DNA of 64,000 nt from Alistipes sp. GTDB taxonomy: Bacteria > Bacteroidota > Bacteroidia > Bacteroidales > Rikenellaceae. Below are positions 52,971-61,224 of the stretch, piece after piece. The stretch spans positions 102,391 to 166,390 of the forward strand of contig JAFQCA010000007.1 in NCBI GenBank assembly GCA_017399485.1. Direction: 5' to 3'. Below the pieces are notes generated by a model. It did no database searches. It was given only the letters and a program-made list of their open reading frames with translations, and was not told the DNA's origin. Position 1 is the stretch's first letter. Each line of letters begins with the position of its first letter. The position numbers were made by a program, and so were the translations under genes.

Positions 52971-54691
52971 TGTATTGTTGTTTTCAATTTTTTCAATGCG
53001 TTTAGTGTAAATGTCAGATTATACATCTCTTCGGAATACCATAATCTCGAGAAGTATAATCCTATAGGTTCTCTGCGAGTTAGTTCACCTTGTTCCCATA
53101 TCTGGTAAATATAATTAAATCCGCGCTCGATAGCATCACGATATTCATCTCTGCTTGTTGATGCCAATGCCGCCAATGCTCGTGCCGTAAGAGTTACTTT
53201 TGACTTTACACCCTTTTGGCCACCCCAGCCTCCGTCCGTATTTTGTACTTTAGCCAAATACTCCGCTCCACGACGAGCCATCGAGTGTGCCTGCTCGCTC
53301 TTTGATGATGTGAGATATTCGACAGCCGTAGCCGTTCCGTAAACGGGAGATAACTCTTTGGGCGCATCTTGGTCGCCAAACCATAACGGATTCCACGCAC
53401 CTTCGTCTGATTGCGAACGCAGCATCCACTTGATTAGACGTTTAATGCTGCGTTGGCATCTCGGTTGCATCTTCGTAGGCAATACGTCATACCACAACTC
53501 CATAGCCAGAAGCGCGTGTGCCGAGATGTCGCCACAACTGCGGTCAAATGGCAACTTGCCCCATCCTTTGCAGAATGTAGGCATACCGCCGTCGTTGTTT
53601 TGCAGAGCCATTAGCCACTCAATTCCTCCGCCTATCTCGTCGTAGTATTTGCCATCGGTCAAATGATATAATGCTACCAATGCTCCAGATGTGTCGTCAG
53701 CATCGGGTACTGCTCCGGGTAGGTCGCTCCACGCCCAATCGCCCGCTTGCGCACCTGTAAAATTGTGGCGATAAGTAAAGGCATTTTTGCGTATAGTTGT
53801 TGCAAGTTGCTCTTTGTCCTCAATATCATCGCCCAATGCCTTAGCCGCCAATGATGTCACCCAGCACGCTAAATCGGTGTCGATGCTCCACGAGCCGTCG
53901 GCACGAACGGTGTCGGTCAGGAATTGTGCAGCACGTTGCGTTACAATGTGCTCTCGCTCTCCTGCCTCACTCATACACATACTTACAAATGCGGTCAGCG
54001 GTGCAGCCTCCAGGAAACCACCATTGTGAGGTTGTAGGGAGGTCAGCACCTCTAAACATTTTGGTATGAATAGTTTGCGTAAAGGTGATAAAATATTCTG
54101 CTTTCCGCGTCTAAAACGCACAATGCCGACTGCTATCAATGCAGGAATAGCATAACTCACCACAGGCAGTTGCAAGAACTTAAACAGTCGTTGTGGCAGG
54201 ATGGTCAATTCAAACGGGAATTGGGGGATTTTGTCCCAATCTTTTATGATGCCTGCCAATGCGCACATCACCAAGATTGGCACCGAGAACGTTAAATCTG
54301 TTCCGTAATAGTCCAAGACTCCCTTTACCAGAATCTTGTCATCTATGCCGCCTAAATGCTCGATGATATATTGTTTTGTTATGTCGGGAGCCTTCCCTAC
54401 GGCATATAATGATGCGAACGATAGCAACGTGGCCGTCATATTTGATGGGCTCTCCACCGTGTCGCCCCACGACCCGTCGTCCTGCATCGTCGATAGCAAC
54501 CATTCGGCTCCGCGCTCAATATATTCGGAATATTTGGCCGCATCAATCTTTTGTAATGCAAATATCGAAACCGATGTCGATATAGCACTCGAAGATAACT
54601 CTCCGCGCCATATACCGCCATCCTTTGGTCGTAAAGCCTTTATGCGTTGTGTTACGTCGGCTATTATATTATCTAATTTCTCTGTTGTCAT
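52967..54691 (-). CDS. Class II terpene cyclase, squalene-hopene-cyclase-like
   Basis: 574 residues, slightly shorter than SHC (about 630). The protonating motif is intact: 'GAVPDADDTSGALVALYHL' with DADD at 330-333, in the same context as PDVDDTA of SHC. Several QW-type repeats occur ('MQDDGSWGD', 'ALQNNDGGMPTF', 'SQSDEGAWNPLW', 'VQNTDGGWGGQKG'), and the region 'PFDRSCGDISAHALLAME' matches the SHC stretch before the C-terminal repeats. No class I DDxxD motif is present. A substrate of C20 or longer is expected, from the polyprenyl synthase encoded two genes upstream. Overlaps both neighbours by four bases. The exact product is unknown. Confidence 0.82.
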   Translation of the reverse strand: MTTEKLDNIIADVTQRIKALRPKDGGIWRGELSSSAISTSVSIFALQKIDAAKYSEYIERGAEWLLSTMQDDGSWGDTVESPSNMTATLLSFASLYAVGKAPDITKQYIIEHLGGIDDKILVKGVLDYYGTDLTFSVPILVMCALAGIIKDWDKIPQFPFELTILPQRLFKFLQLPVVSYAIPALIAVGIVRFRRGKQNILSPLRKLFIPKCLEVLTSLQPHNGGFLEAAPLTAFVSMCMSEAGEREHIVTQRAAQFLTDTVRADGSWSIDTDLACWVTSLAAKALGDDIEDKEQLATTIRKNAFTYRHNFTGAQAGDWAWSDLPGAVPDADDTSGALVALYHLTDGKYYDEIGGGIEWLMALQNNDGGMPTFCKGWGKLPFDRSCGDISAHALLAMELWYDVLPTKMQPRCQRSIKRLIKWMLRSQSDEGAWNPLWFGDQDAPKELSPVYGTATAVEYLTSSKSEQAHSMARRGAEYLAKVQNTDGGWGGQKGVKSKVTLTARALAALASTSRDEYRDAIERGFNYIYQIWEQGELTRREPIGLYFSRLWYSEEMYNLTFTLNALKKLKTTIQ

Positions 54692-55563
54692 AGTGTTCCT
54701 AATGCCAATAAACCATAAAAAAGATACTCTACATCGCTGCTGCTGTCAAGTATTGTAGCCCCAAAGCCTCCGTTATTCAGCCAGTGTGCCTCGATAAACT
54801 CTTGTGCCGAGTAACGAGGTTGCACACCATAACACCTCAACGTAAAGAGTGCTGTAGCCGTTGATAACAAGTCGGGCATATGGGTGTTGTCGGCGGCCTT
54901 GAAACCACCCGACGGAAGTTGCGATTTTAGCAAGTAAGCAATGCCCTGCGAATCTTTGTTGTAGCCGTCGATTTGCCCCATAACCATCAGTGCGGCTGAT
55001 GTGGCATTGGTGCTGGCTATTGTTTGCCCCTTCATATTCGAGAATCCTCCGCTTGGAACGGTGTATTCTTCCAATGCGGCAATGGTTTTACTATCATTGC
55101 CCTTATGATTGTTTGTATCCTCCAAAAGCGAGTGCCATATAAATTTGCTATATGGTGAGTCTTTGTCGTTGTTGGGCCATACATCGAACGACTGCTGCTC
55201 TCTTATCTCTTTGCGACTTAAAATCTTCAATGCTGCACCCAACTTTGACTTTTCTGCAATTGACGCCAATAATCCGCAGCGCATATAGGCAGCGTAGTGT
55301 ATTAAATCCAACTCTTCGGCGTCAATCTGGTCGAGATAGTTTTTTAACCCTTCAATGTTAAACTTGATATTGAAGATATATTGCAATAGCGTTCCGAATG
55401 CCGTATAGTATAAATCGGACTCGCCCTGTTTGTTTACAAAGCCGCCATCTGCGGAACGCTGGGAGATGATGAAATCGGCCATCAGTTGCTTTGCTTGCTC
55501 GCCGAGTGCATCATATCCGAGTTGCAGAGTTTTTAGTAGTTTTATGGTAATGCTATCTGTCAT
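54688..55563 (-). CDS. Prenyltransferase/squalene-oxidase-repeat alpha/alpha-toroid protein
   Basis: 291 residues made of toroid repeats ('QRSADGGFVNKQGESD', 'YTVPSGGFSNMKGQ', 'SQLPSGGFKAADN', 'HWLNNGGFGATIL') like those of protein prenyltransferase beta subunits and of one half of terpene cyclases. No DxDD motif and no clear Zn ligand set, so it may be a non-catalytic or differently acting partner of the downstream cyclase, with which it overlaps by four bases. Confidence 0.72.
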   Translation of the reverse strand: MTDSITIKLLKTLQLGYDALGEQAKQLMADFIISQRSADGGFVNKQGESDLYYTAFGTLLQYIFNIKFNIEGLKNYLDQIDAEELDLIHYAAYMRCGLLASIAEKSKLGAALKILSRKEIREQQSFDVWPNNDKDSPYSKFIWHSLLEDTNNHKGNDSKTIAALEEYTVPSGGFSNMKGQTIASTNATSAALMVMGQIDGYNKDSQGIAYLLKSQLPSGGFKAADNTHMPDLLSTATALFTLRCYGVQPRYSAQEFIEAHWLNNGGFGATILDSSSDVEYLFYGLLALGTL

Positions 55564-55574
55564 ATTTTGATTGT

Positions 55575-57122
55575 CTATTTTAACGCCTTGCTGAGTATCC
55601 TATACAACAATCTCTTTAGTTCTATGTTCGTAATTACCTCCAATGTCTCCAGCGCTTTGTCGCGATACTCCTCCACCATCTGTTCTACTCGTGCCGTCGC
55701 CTGTTTCAGGTATGGCTCGTAGGTCGGACTGTGCAAGAGAGTCTTCACGTCGTTACTTGCAATTATCTCCTCTATCATCTGCTCGTCGCAATTCTCGCAA
55801 AAATGAGCAAATATTGCCGAAGGACGTAATTCTATCGGCTGCTCACCCTCGAAATCATCCAAATCATCCTTTAATTGGAATGCTATGCCTAAAGCCACAG
55901 AGTATGCCTTTAACGACTCTGCCATCTTTTCATCGGCTTCGGCACATAACATACCCAACACCAGCGACACCTCAAATGCTGGAGCGGTTTTTAATTTGAA
56001 TATCTCGATGGCGAAATCCATATCAATATGGCGTCTGTTGTTGTTCCACTCCAACTCCATTCCTTGCCCCTTGCATAGAGTGATGTGCGCCTCCGATATA
56101 ATGCTTATTAATTCGGCTTGCCCACTCTTCGCCAAAAGACGATAACCCTCGCCCAAAAGCAAATCTCCTACATTTATGGCCACATCATTTCCATAACGCG
56201 AAGCAACGGTTGGCTTACCATAACGGCTTGCATCATTGTCTTCGATATCGTCGTGTATGAGCGATGCCTTGTGGAAACACTCTATGGCTATGGCAACCAT
56301 CTCATCGCGTTGCGAGAACTCTCTCTTCTCGGTCAGTGCAGCAAGTGTTGCGGCAAATAGGTATGGACGCAATCTCTTACCATCATCAGCCAGCCAATCT
56401 AAGGCTATGTCCGAGGCCTGACAGGCCTGTGTCGAAAAGTGTTTTTTCAAGTTGTCACGCTCAAACCAATTATCGATGTTCTGTTTGACAAAGTTGTAGT
56501 CTAATTCGGTACGATGGTCGGCTGCGATTTGCAATAATTCCATCAAATACTCCTTATCCACATCGGTATCTTTGCATCCTGCTCGATTTAGCGGAACGGC
56601 AATTCCTGCAACTGCATTCTCAATCAATAACGGAAAAGCCTTCTCCAAAGAGTCCAAGCAACTCACTCCAATAACGGCATCGACAACATTGTTGCGGATG
56701 AGAGTTATTGCCGAGGTAAAACCCTCTGCCACGATGCTCATTATACCTAACTCCGCAGCCCTCTCCTCAATCGTTGGAATCATACAGCATCCGCAGCGGT
56801 GACATAGCAATCCGATTTCGTCGATATCGGCCTCGCATTGTGACGAACTCTTCAAACATTGCGGCAGCATCAATATGCGTCTTTCATACGGAATGGCGGC
56901 AACGACATTAAGCCACACTCTATTGTGTAACTCCACCATTATCCACTCCGCATACGAAAGGTCGCTACCCTGCTCGTTGATGAGTTCTATGGCGGCTTCT
57001 TTGAGTCGCTTTAACGATATGGGCGGACAATACTCTTTGCGCGCTACAAACTCTTTTATAGCCTCGCGCAGAGCCATACGCTGCGTTAATGTTTGGGGTA
57101 TGTTGTACTCTTTCTTACTCAT
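55575..57122 (-). CDS. DUF116 - polyprenyl diphosphate synthase fusion
   Basis: 515 residues. Residues about 60-200 match DUF116, including 'CHRCGCCMIP' and 'IVAEGFTSAITLIR'. Residues about 225-515 are an all-trans polyprenyl synthase with 'DDGKRLRPYL' (244-254), the first Asp-rich motif DDIED (291-295) and the second DDLDD (419-423). Ala286 and Ser287, four and five positions before the first motif, are small, which in this family usually allows chains longer than C15; C20 or longer is inferred. It should provide the substrate for the cyclase genes immediately downstream. DUF116 is an Fe-S-suggesting domain of unknown role. Confidence 0.85.
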   Translation of the reverse strand: MSKKEYNIPQTLTQRMALREAIKEFVARKEYCPPISLKRLKEAAIELINEQGSDLSYAEWIMVELHNRVWLNVVAAIPYERRILMLPQCLKSSSQCEADIDEIGLLCHRCGCCMIPTIEERAAELGIMSIVAEGFTSAITLIRNNVVDAVIGVSCLDSLEKAFPLLIENAVAGIAVPLNRAGCKDTDVDKEYLMELLQIAADHRTELDYNFVKQNIDNWFERDNLKKHFSTQACQASDIALDWLADDGKRLRPYLFAATLAALTEKREFSQRDEMVAIAIECFHKASLIHDDIEDNDASRYGKPTVASRYGNDVAINVGDLLLGEGYRLLAKSGQAELISIISEAHITLCKGQGMELEWNNNRRHIDMDFAIEIFKLKTAPAFEVSLVLGMLCAEADEKMAESLKAYSVALGIAFQLKDDLDDFEGEQPIELRPSAIFAHFCENCDEQMIEEIIASNDVKTLLHSPTYEPYLKQATARVEQMVEEYRDKALETLEVITNIELKRLLYRILSKALK

Positions 57123-57127
57123 TGCAA

Positions 57128-58345
57128 TTAACCGTAAGCACCAAATCCGAAGAAGTAGCGCTTTTTCAACATTCTATAAATCGAACTCTTCTCTTCAATC
57201 TCCTCGCCCTGCATATCGTGTCCGGCGACAACGCGCATTGCGGCATACTCTTCGGCAACCGTTCCTCGCGATGTAGAGTCTATGGCGTTCCATTCTTGCA
57301 GGAACTGCAACATTTTTTGCGGATTCTCCAACAGAATGCATCCTCGTGATGTCTCGGCTGTCATTTTTCTTAGCGAAGCCAAAAACTCTGAGTTGTGGAA
57401 AATATCTGTAAGGTTTGATGCATCTGCATTGATGAACTCTTTGGCCATCTGCAACGGAGGGCAGAATTCGACAGCACCTGCTGGCGATATGTGGTGGCTC
57501 ATACCCGTTGCTGCGGGGCACATTGCGCGACCTTTATCATCCCAATAGGTGTCGATTATAAATAGCGGGGCGTCAACTCTCTGCTCATTCAGAAAGACTC
57601 TAAATGAGCGTATCTGCTCTTTGCTCAAGGCGTTTTCCGTAATCGGGTTCTTGCCTACAGGACGATAGATATAGTACCACAAATATGCAGCCCCTTCACG
57701 AGCCATATCCTCAATATGCTTGCGACTCACCAACTCGTCGTAATTGCTACGCCCAATGCTGGCTGAGACTCCGAATATTAATTTCGCCTTGCGGCACGCT
57801 CTCAAGCCGGCGAGTGTACGCTCGTAAACATTGTCCTTACCTCGTCTTGCATCGCTCTCCTCCTTCAAACCTTCGATACTGATTAGTGGCGTAATGTTAC
57901 CCAGACGGCGCATACGCTCGGCTATGTCGTCGGTGATGAGTGTTGCGTTGGTGAAAAGTTGGAAATAACAATCAGAATGTCGTTCCAGGACATCCCATAG
58001 CCCTTTGTACATCAAAGGCTCGCCCCCTAAAATGCCAAAGAAATAAGAGCCTTGAGCCTTGCTTTGCTCTATAATGCCGTTTAGTTGTTCTACGCTCAAC
58101 TGTTTGCGGCCATTAGCCGAGACCCAACAACCTGAACAGCATAGGTTGCATTTCTCCGTCACCGATATCATCACAAACGCAGGAAAGAACGGCTCTCCTT
58201 TTGCTTGGCGACGCTCAAAATCGGCCATATTGCGATAGTTGCGCCAACAGAAGTTGTAGAGTATTTTCCATAACCCTTTAGGAGTAGAGTTACGGGCTAT
58301 ACGCCACAAATTTTTACTTAGTGTTGTTATCTCTTTGGTAGTCAT
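57128..58345 (-). CDS. Radical SAM enzyme with C-terminal SPASM-like Cys
   Basis: 405 residues. The SAM/Fe-S motif is 'VTEKCNLCCSGCWV' (CxxxCxxC), followed by 'FGILGGEPLMYKGLWDVL' and 'TNATLITDDIAERM'. The C-terminal part has additional Cys ('AMCPAATGMSHH', 'VEFCPPLQM', 'RGCILLENPQKM') that could bind auxiliary clusters. Related proteins modify peptides, lipids or cofactors; by context a change to the terpenoid product is plausible, as HpnH does for hopanoids, but close similarity to HpnH is not evident. Start overlaps the upstream ferredoxin stop by one base (TAATG). Confidence 0.8.
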   Translation of the reverse strand: MTTKEITTLSKNLWRIARNSTPKGLWKILYNFCWRNYRNMADFERRQAKGEPFFPAFVMISVTEKCNLCCSGCWVSANGRKQLSVEQLNGIIEQSKAQGSYFFGILGGEPLMYKGLWDVLERHSDCYFQLFTNATLITDDIAERMRRLGNITPLISIEGLKEESDARRGKDNVYERTLAGLRACRKAKLIFGVSASIGRSNYDELVSRKHIEDMAREGAAYLWYYIYRPVGKNPITENALSKEQIRSFRVFLNEQRVDAPLFIIDTYWDDKGRAMCPAATGMSHHISPAGAVEFCPPLQMAKEFINADASNLTDIFHNSEFLASLRKMTAETSRGCILLENPQKMLQFLQEWNAIDSTSRGTVAEEYAAMRVVAGHDMQGEEIEEKSSIYRMLKKRYFFGFGAYG

Positions 58346-59067
58346 TATTTCTTATCCTTAAACAGCATAACACTTGCACGACGTTGTTCCAATCGCGCCC
58401 TTAAAGCGTCGGCATACATAGTGTCCATATCGAGCATTATAACCCCCTCTTCACTTGCCGAACCTCCGTTGATTGGAGAACGTTCATATTTTGGGAAGAT
58501 TACCGCCTCTGCAGGACAAACACGTGAACAGGCCGGGCAGTTGTTCTTGCAATTTTGCGGTTGCGCCACCTTGACCTTGCCATCCTCAATAGAGTAAACT
58601 CCAAAAAGGCAGAAATCGTGACACTTGCCACAATCAACGCATCTCTCATAATCCAATATGGGGTACCACGCATCGGTTGCAACCTTCACCGCAAAGGCGT
58701 TAATTTCCGCAAGAGCAGCATCGCGTCGAGCCTGCCACTCCTCGTCGTGGTCCATCGCGTCATCCAGATTCAACTCTTTTAATACCTGCTCTACTCTGCG
58801 ACCTCTAATGTTGATGTTTTTTGCAGCCGCGCAATCAGCCCTATCGGCTAACGCGCGTAACGCGCGCGTATAACAACCCATTATTATGTTGCCAGCGACC
58901 AACTCGCGCATACGCGCAGGGTCGGTCTCGGCAGTTTCGCACAGGTCGGCTTCAATGGTAACATTGTAGCCCGCTTGTTGCAATGTGGCAACAAGTTCTG
59001 CAACTTGCACTTTGCTTATAAAACTTCGTGATGCACAAGCGCAAATGACAATATTTTGTTGGCTCAT
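58345..59067 (-). CDS. Iron-sulfur protein with HdrA-N-terminal-like region and two 4Fe-4S sites
   Basis: 240 residues, cytosolic. The first 100 residues ('IVICACASRSFISKVQVAEL', later 'NIIMGCYTRALRALA') resemble the small N-terminal domain of heterodisulfide-reductase-like HdrA proteins. From about residue 130 come two ferredoxin motifs ('CVDCGKCHDFC', 'CPACSRVCPAEAVIFP'). As the neighbour of a radical SAM enzyme translated in coupling with it, it is a likely electron donor for that enzyme. First gene of the biosynthetic run, 53 bases after the response regulator. Confidence 0.75.
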   Translation of the reverse strand: MSQQNIVICACASRSFISKVQVAELVATLQQAGYNVTIEADLCETAETDPARMRELVAGNIIMGCYTRALRALADRADCAAAKNINIRGRRVEQVLKELNLDDAMDHDEEWQARRDAALAEINAFAVKVATDAWYPILDYERCVDCGKCHDFCLFGVYSIEDGKVKVAQPQNCKNNCPACSRVCPAEAVIFPKYERSPINGGSASEEGVIMLDMDTMYADALRARLEQRRASVMLFKDKK

Positions 59068-59120
59068 ATTATTTCGTTATTCTCTGCAGTTAATAGTTTT
59101 TCGTAACCTGTTTGTTGCAT

Positions 59121-59879
59121 TTATAAAATCTCATTTGTAAACCAAGCCTTAAATTCCGAAGCCTTGTTTTTACTGATGAATATATATTCAGGTGTCGGTA
59201 CATTTAACGTTATGCGCAATCGGCTGTCAAACCATATTGTAATCTCTTGTATGCTGTTGCGCGAGAGTATGTATTGTTTGTTGGCACGTATAAATTTATT
59301 CGGGTCTAGCATCGCGGCAATCTGCTCCAATGACTTGACGTATGGATACACCTCGCCGTTTTGCATATAAATGTTCGTCGCTTTTTCGGCAACATAAAAG
59401 CACGATACCTCGCTTAAAGTTATCGGCATCAGTTTATCCTTTATCGGAATCAATAAACGCTCTTTGTATGTCTGTTTTGGCCTCAATTTTAGTATCTGCT
59501 GCATATAGAGTGATATGTCGTTTGAGGTCAATCTCTTGAACTTATCCAGCGCCTCCTTCAGCCGCTCCTGCTTAATTGGTTTCAGCAGGTAGTCTATGCT
59601 GTTCACCTTAAACGCATCGATGGCATATTGGTCGTATGCGGTTGTGAATATTATAGGCGTCTGTATGTTTATCATATCAAATATGGTAAACGCCGAGCCA
59701 TCCGAAAGGTGTATATCCATAAATATCAGGTCGGGCTGTTCGCTCTTCTCCAACCAATTTATGGTCTGCTTCACACCTTCGGTGATGCCTAAAATCTCTA
59801 TCCGAGAGTCATATTCGTGCAACATCTCCCGCAGGTTCTCCTGCGCCGTGGTCTCATCCTCAACTATTAAAACTCTCAT
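59121..59879 (-). CDS. LytTR-family response regulator
   Basis: 252 residues: receiver domain with 'IVEDETTAQEN', phospho-acceptor Asp55 in 'LIFMDIHLSDG', the conserved 'TAYDQYAIDAF' and 'DYLLKPI', and a LytTR DNA-binding domain (about 140-245) with 'ISLYMQQILKLRPKQ' leading into it and 'FIRANKQYILSRNSI' near the end. It pairs with the sensor kinase seven bases upstream and is the most likely regulator of the long downstream operon, and perhaps of the divergent propeller gene. Confidence 0.9.
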   Translation of the reverse strand: MRVLIVEDETTAQENLREMLHEYDSRIEILGITEGVKQTINWLEKSEQPDLIFMDIHLSDGSAFTIFDMINIQTPIIFTTAYDQYAIDAFKVNSIDYLLKPIKQERLKEALDKFKRLTSNDISLYMQQILKLRPKQTYKERLLIPIKDKLMPITLSEVSCFYVAEKATNIYMQNGEVYPYVKSLEQIAAMLDPNKFIRANKQYILSRNSIQEITIWFDSRLRITLNVPTPEYIFISKNKASEFKAWFTNEIL

Positions 59880-59886
59880 ATAGCCT

Positions 59887-60885
59887 CTACTTTAATGGTA
59901 AATAGACCGTAAACATCTCTTCGGTCATTGTAACCCTTATCTCCTTGTTCATCATTAGTCGGAATCTGTTCTCCAGATTGGTCAATCCCGTGCCGTTGGT
60001 CTCTGGAGGTGTGAGTTTGGGATATATAGGATTGCTTATTACCAACTCGTTTTTATCGTTAAGCACAATGCTGACCACCATTTTATGTTCGCTGTCAATC
60101 GTGTTGTGTACGGTGACATTCTCCAATAACGGCAATAGCGAAAGTACGGGAATATTCAAATCTAATTTTGCATCATCAACCATTATGTTAAACTCCAACT
60201 TATTGGCAAAACGTACCTGCATCACGTGGCTGAAGGCATTGACAAATTGCAACTCCTCCTTAAGCGGAACAATGGTTTTTCTGTCACTTCGGAGTGTATA
60301 GCGAAATATGTCGGATAACTTATCAACGTATGTCAAAGTTCGGTTGTTGTCGTTAGCTCTTATTAACGATACTATTCCGTTGAGCGAATTGAAGAAGAAA
60401 TGAGGATTTATCTGGTTTGACAGAGCATCGCATCGGCTTTGCAGATTTTCAATATGCAGGCGCTCAATCTCCTTGTCCTTTTCTCTTTGGCTAATGTATA
60501 ATTTGTAGATATGCCCTATCATTGCCGATAATAGTCCGACCACCAGGAATTGGAATATGGGTATACTAATAGCCTCAAAAGTCTTGAATGGCATACGCGC
60601 AACCCAAAAAACTCCAAAAAAAAGCATACTCGCAACAAAATTTACAATCAGGCTCTTGCCAAGATTGATATTTTTTGCTTTTAGGCTTTGTTTGATTAGA
60701 AATAGGAATGTAGCCCAGACAAATATGAGCCTAAATGCAAATAGGCATATGAAATTGACCAACATATATGTTGAATCATACAACATTCCACAGAAAAACC
60801 ACGCAACGTTTGGGTATGTAACAAAGAGAGTGCACACCAGCGCTACTAACCAAGTCTTATCTTTTATAATGTTCAGAGATGCCAT
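59887..60885 (-). CDS. LytS/YehU-type sensor histidine kinase
   Basis: 332 residues from the ATG at 60885. The frame is open to an ATG at 61098, but those 71 extra residues have no membrane or domain character and the first helix follows directly after 60885. About four membrane helices occupy residues 10-125, then a short coiled coil and a His_kinase domain with 'SNQINPHFFFNSLN' (phospho-His162), an N-box-like 'LPLLENVTVHNT' and 'NGTGLTNLENRF' in the ATPase. It signals to the LytTR regulator encoded next. Confidence 0.85.
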   Translation of the reverse strand: MASLNIIKDKTWLVALVCTLFVTYPNVAWFFCGMLYDSTYMLVNFICLFAFRLIFVWATFLFLIKQSLKAKNINLGKSLIVNFVASMLFFGVFWVARMPFKTFEAISIPIFQFLVVGLLSAMIGHIYKLYISQREKDKEIERLHIENLQSRCDALSNQINPHFFFNSLNGIVSLIRANDNNRTLTYVDKLSDIFRYTLRSDRKTIVPLKEELQFVNAFSHVMQVRFANKLEFNIMVDDAKLDLNIPVLSLLPLLENVTVHNTIDSEHKMVVSIVLNDKNELVISNPIYPKLTPPETNGTGLTNLENRFRLMMNKEIRVTMTEEMFTVYLPLK

Positions 60886-61224
60886 AATCTTAAGTAGTTT
60901 GTGCTGTCTTGGGGTTGTTGAAATATTTTCACAATACAAAAAAAATAAATTTTTCCCAATTATGAAACTATTTGTTGCCGAAAAAGAAAAAATGACCCCT
61001 GAACGCGAAATATAACTTTTCTTGGCTGTGTCTATTGATGCATATTGTTCCTTAAAGATTGTGTGTTGTTTCTTAAAATCTTGTTTTTTCGTTTTCATAC
61101 CCTACTTTTTCTTTTTAGCGCGTCGTGGTGTAAAAATAGAGGTAGAAAAATCTAATTTTGTATAGAAGATATTGTGCTTGTAAAATAAACTAAATTATAA
61201 TTCATTAAACAAACACTTTAAGTT

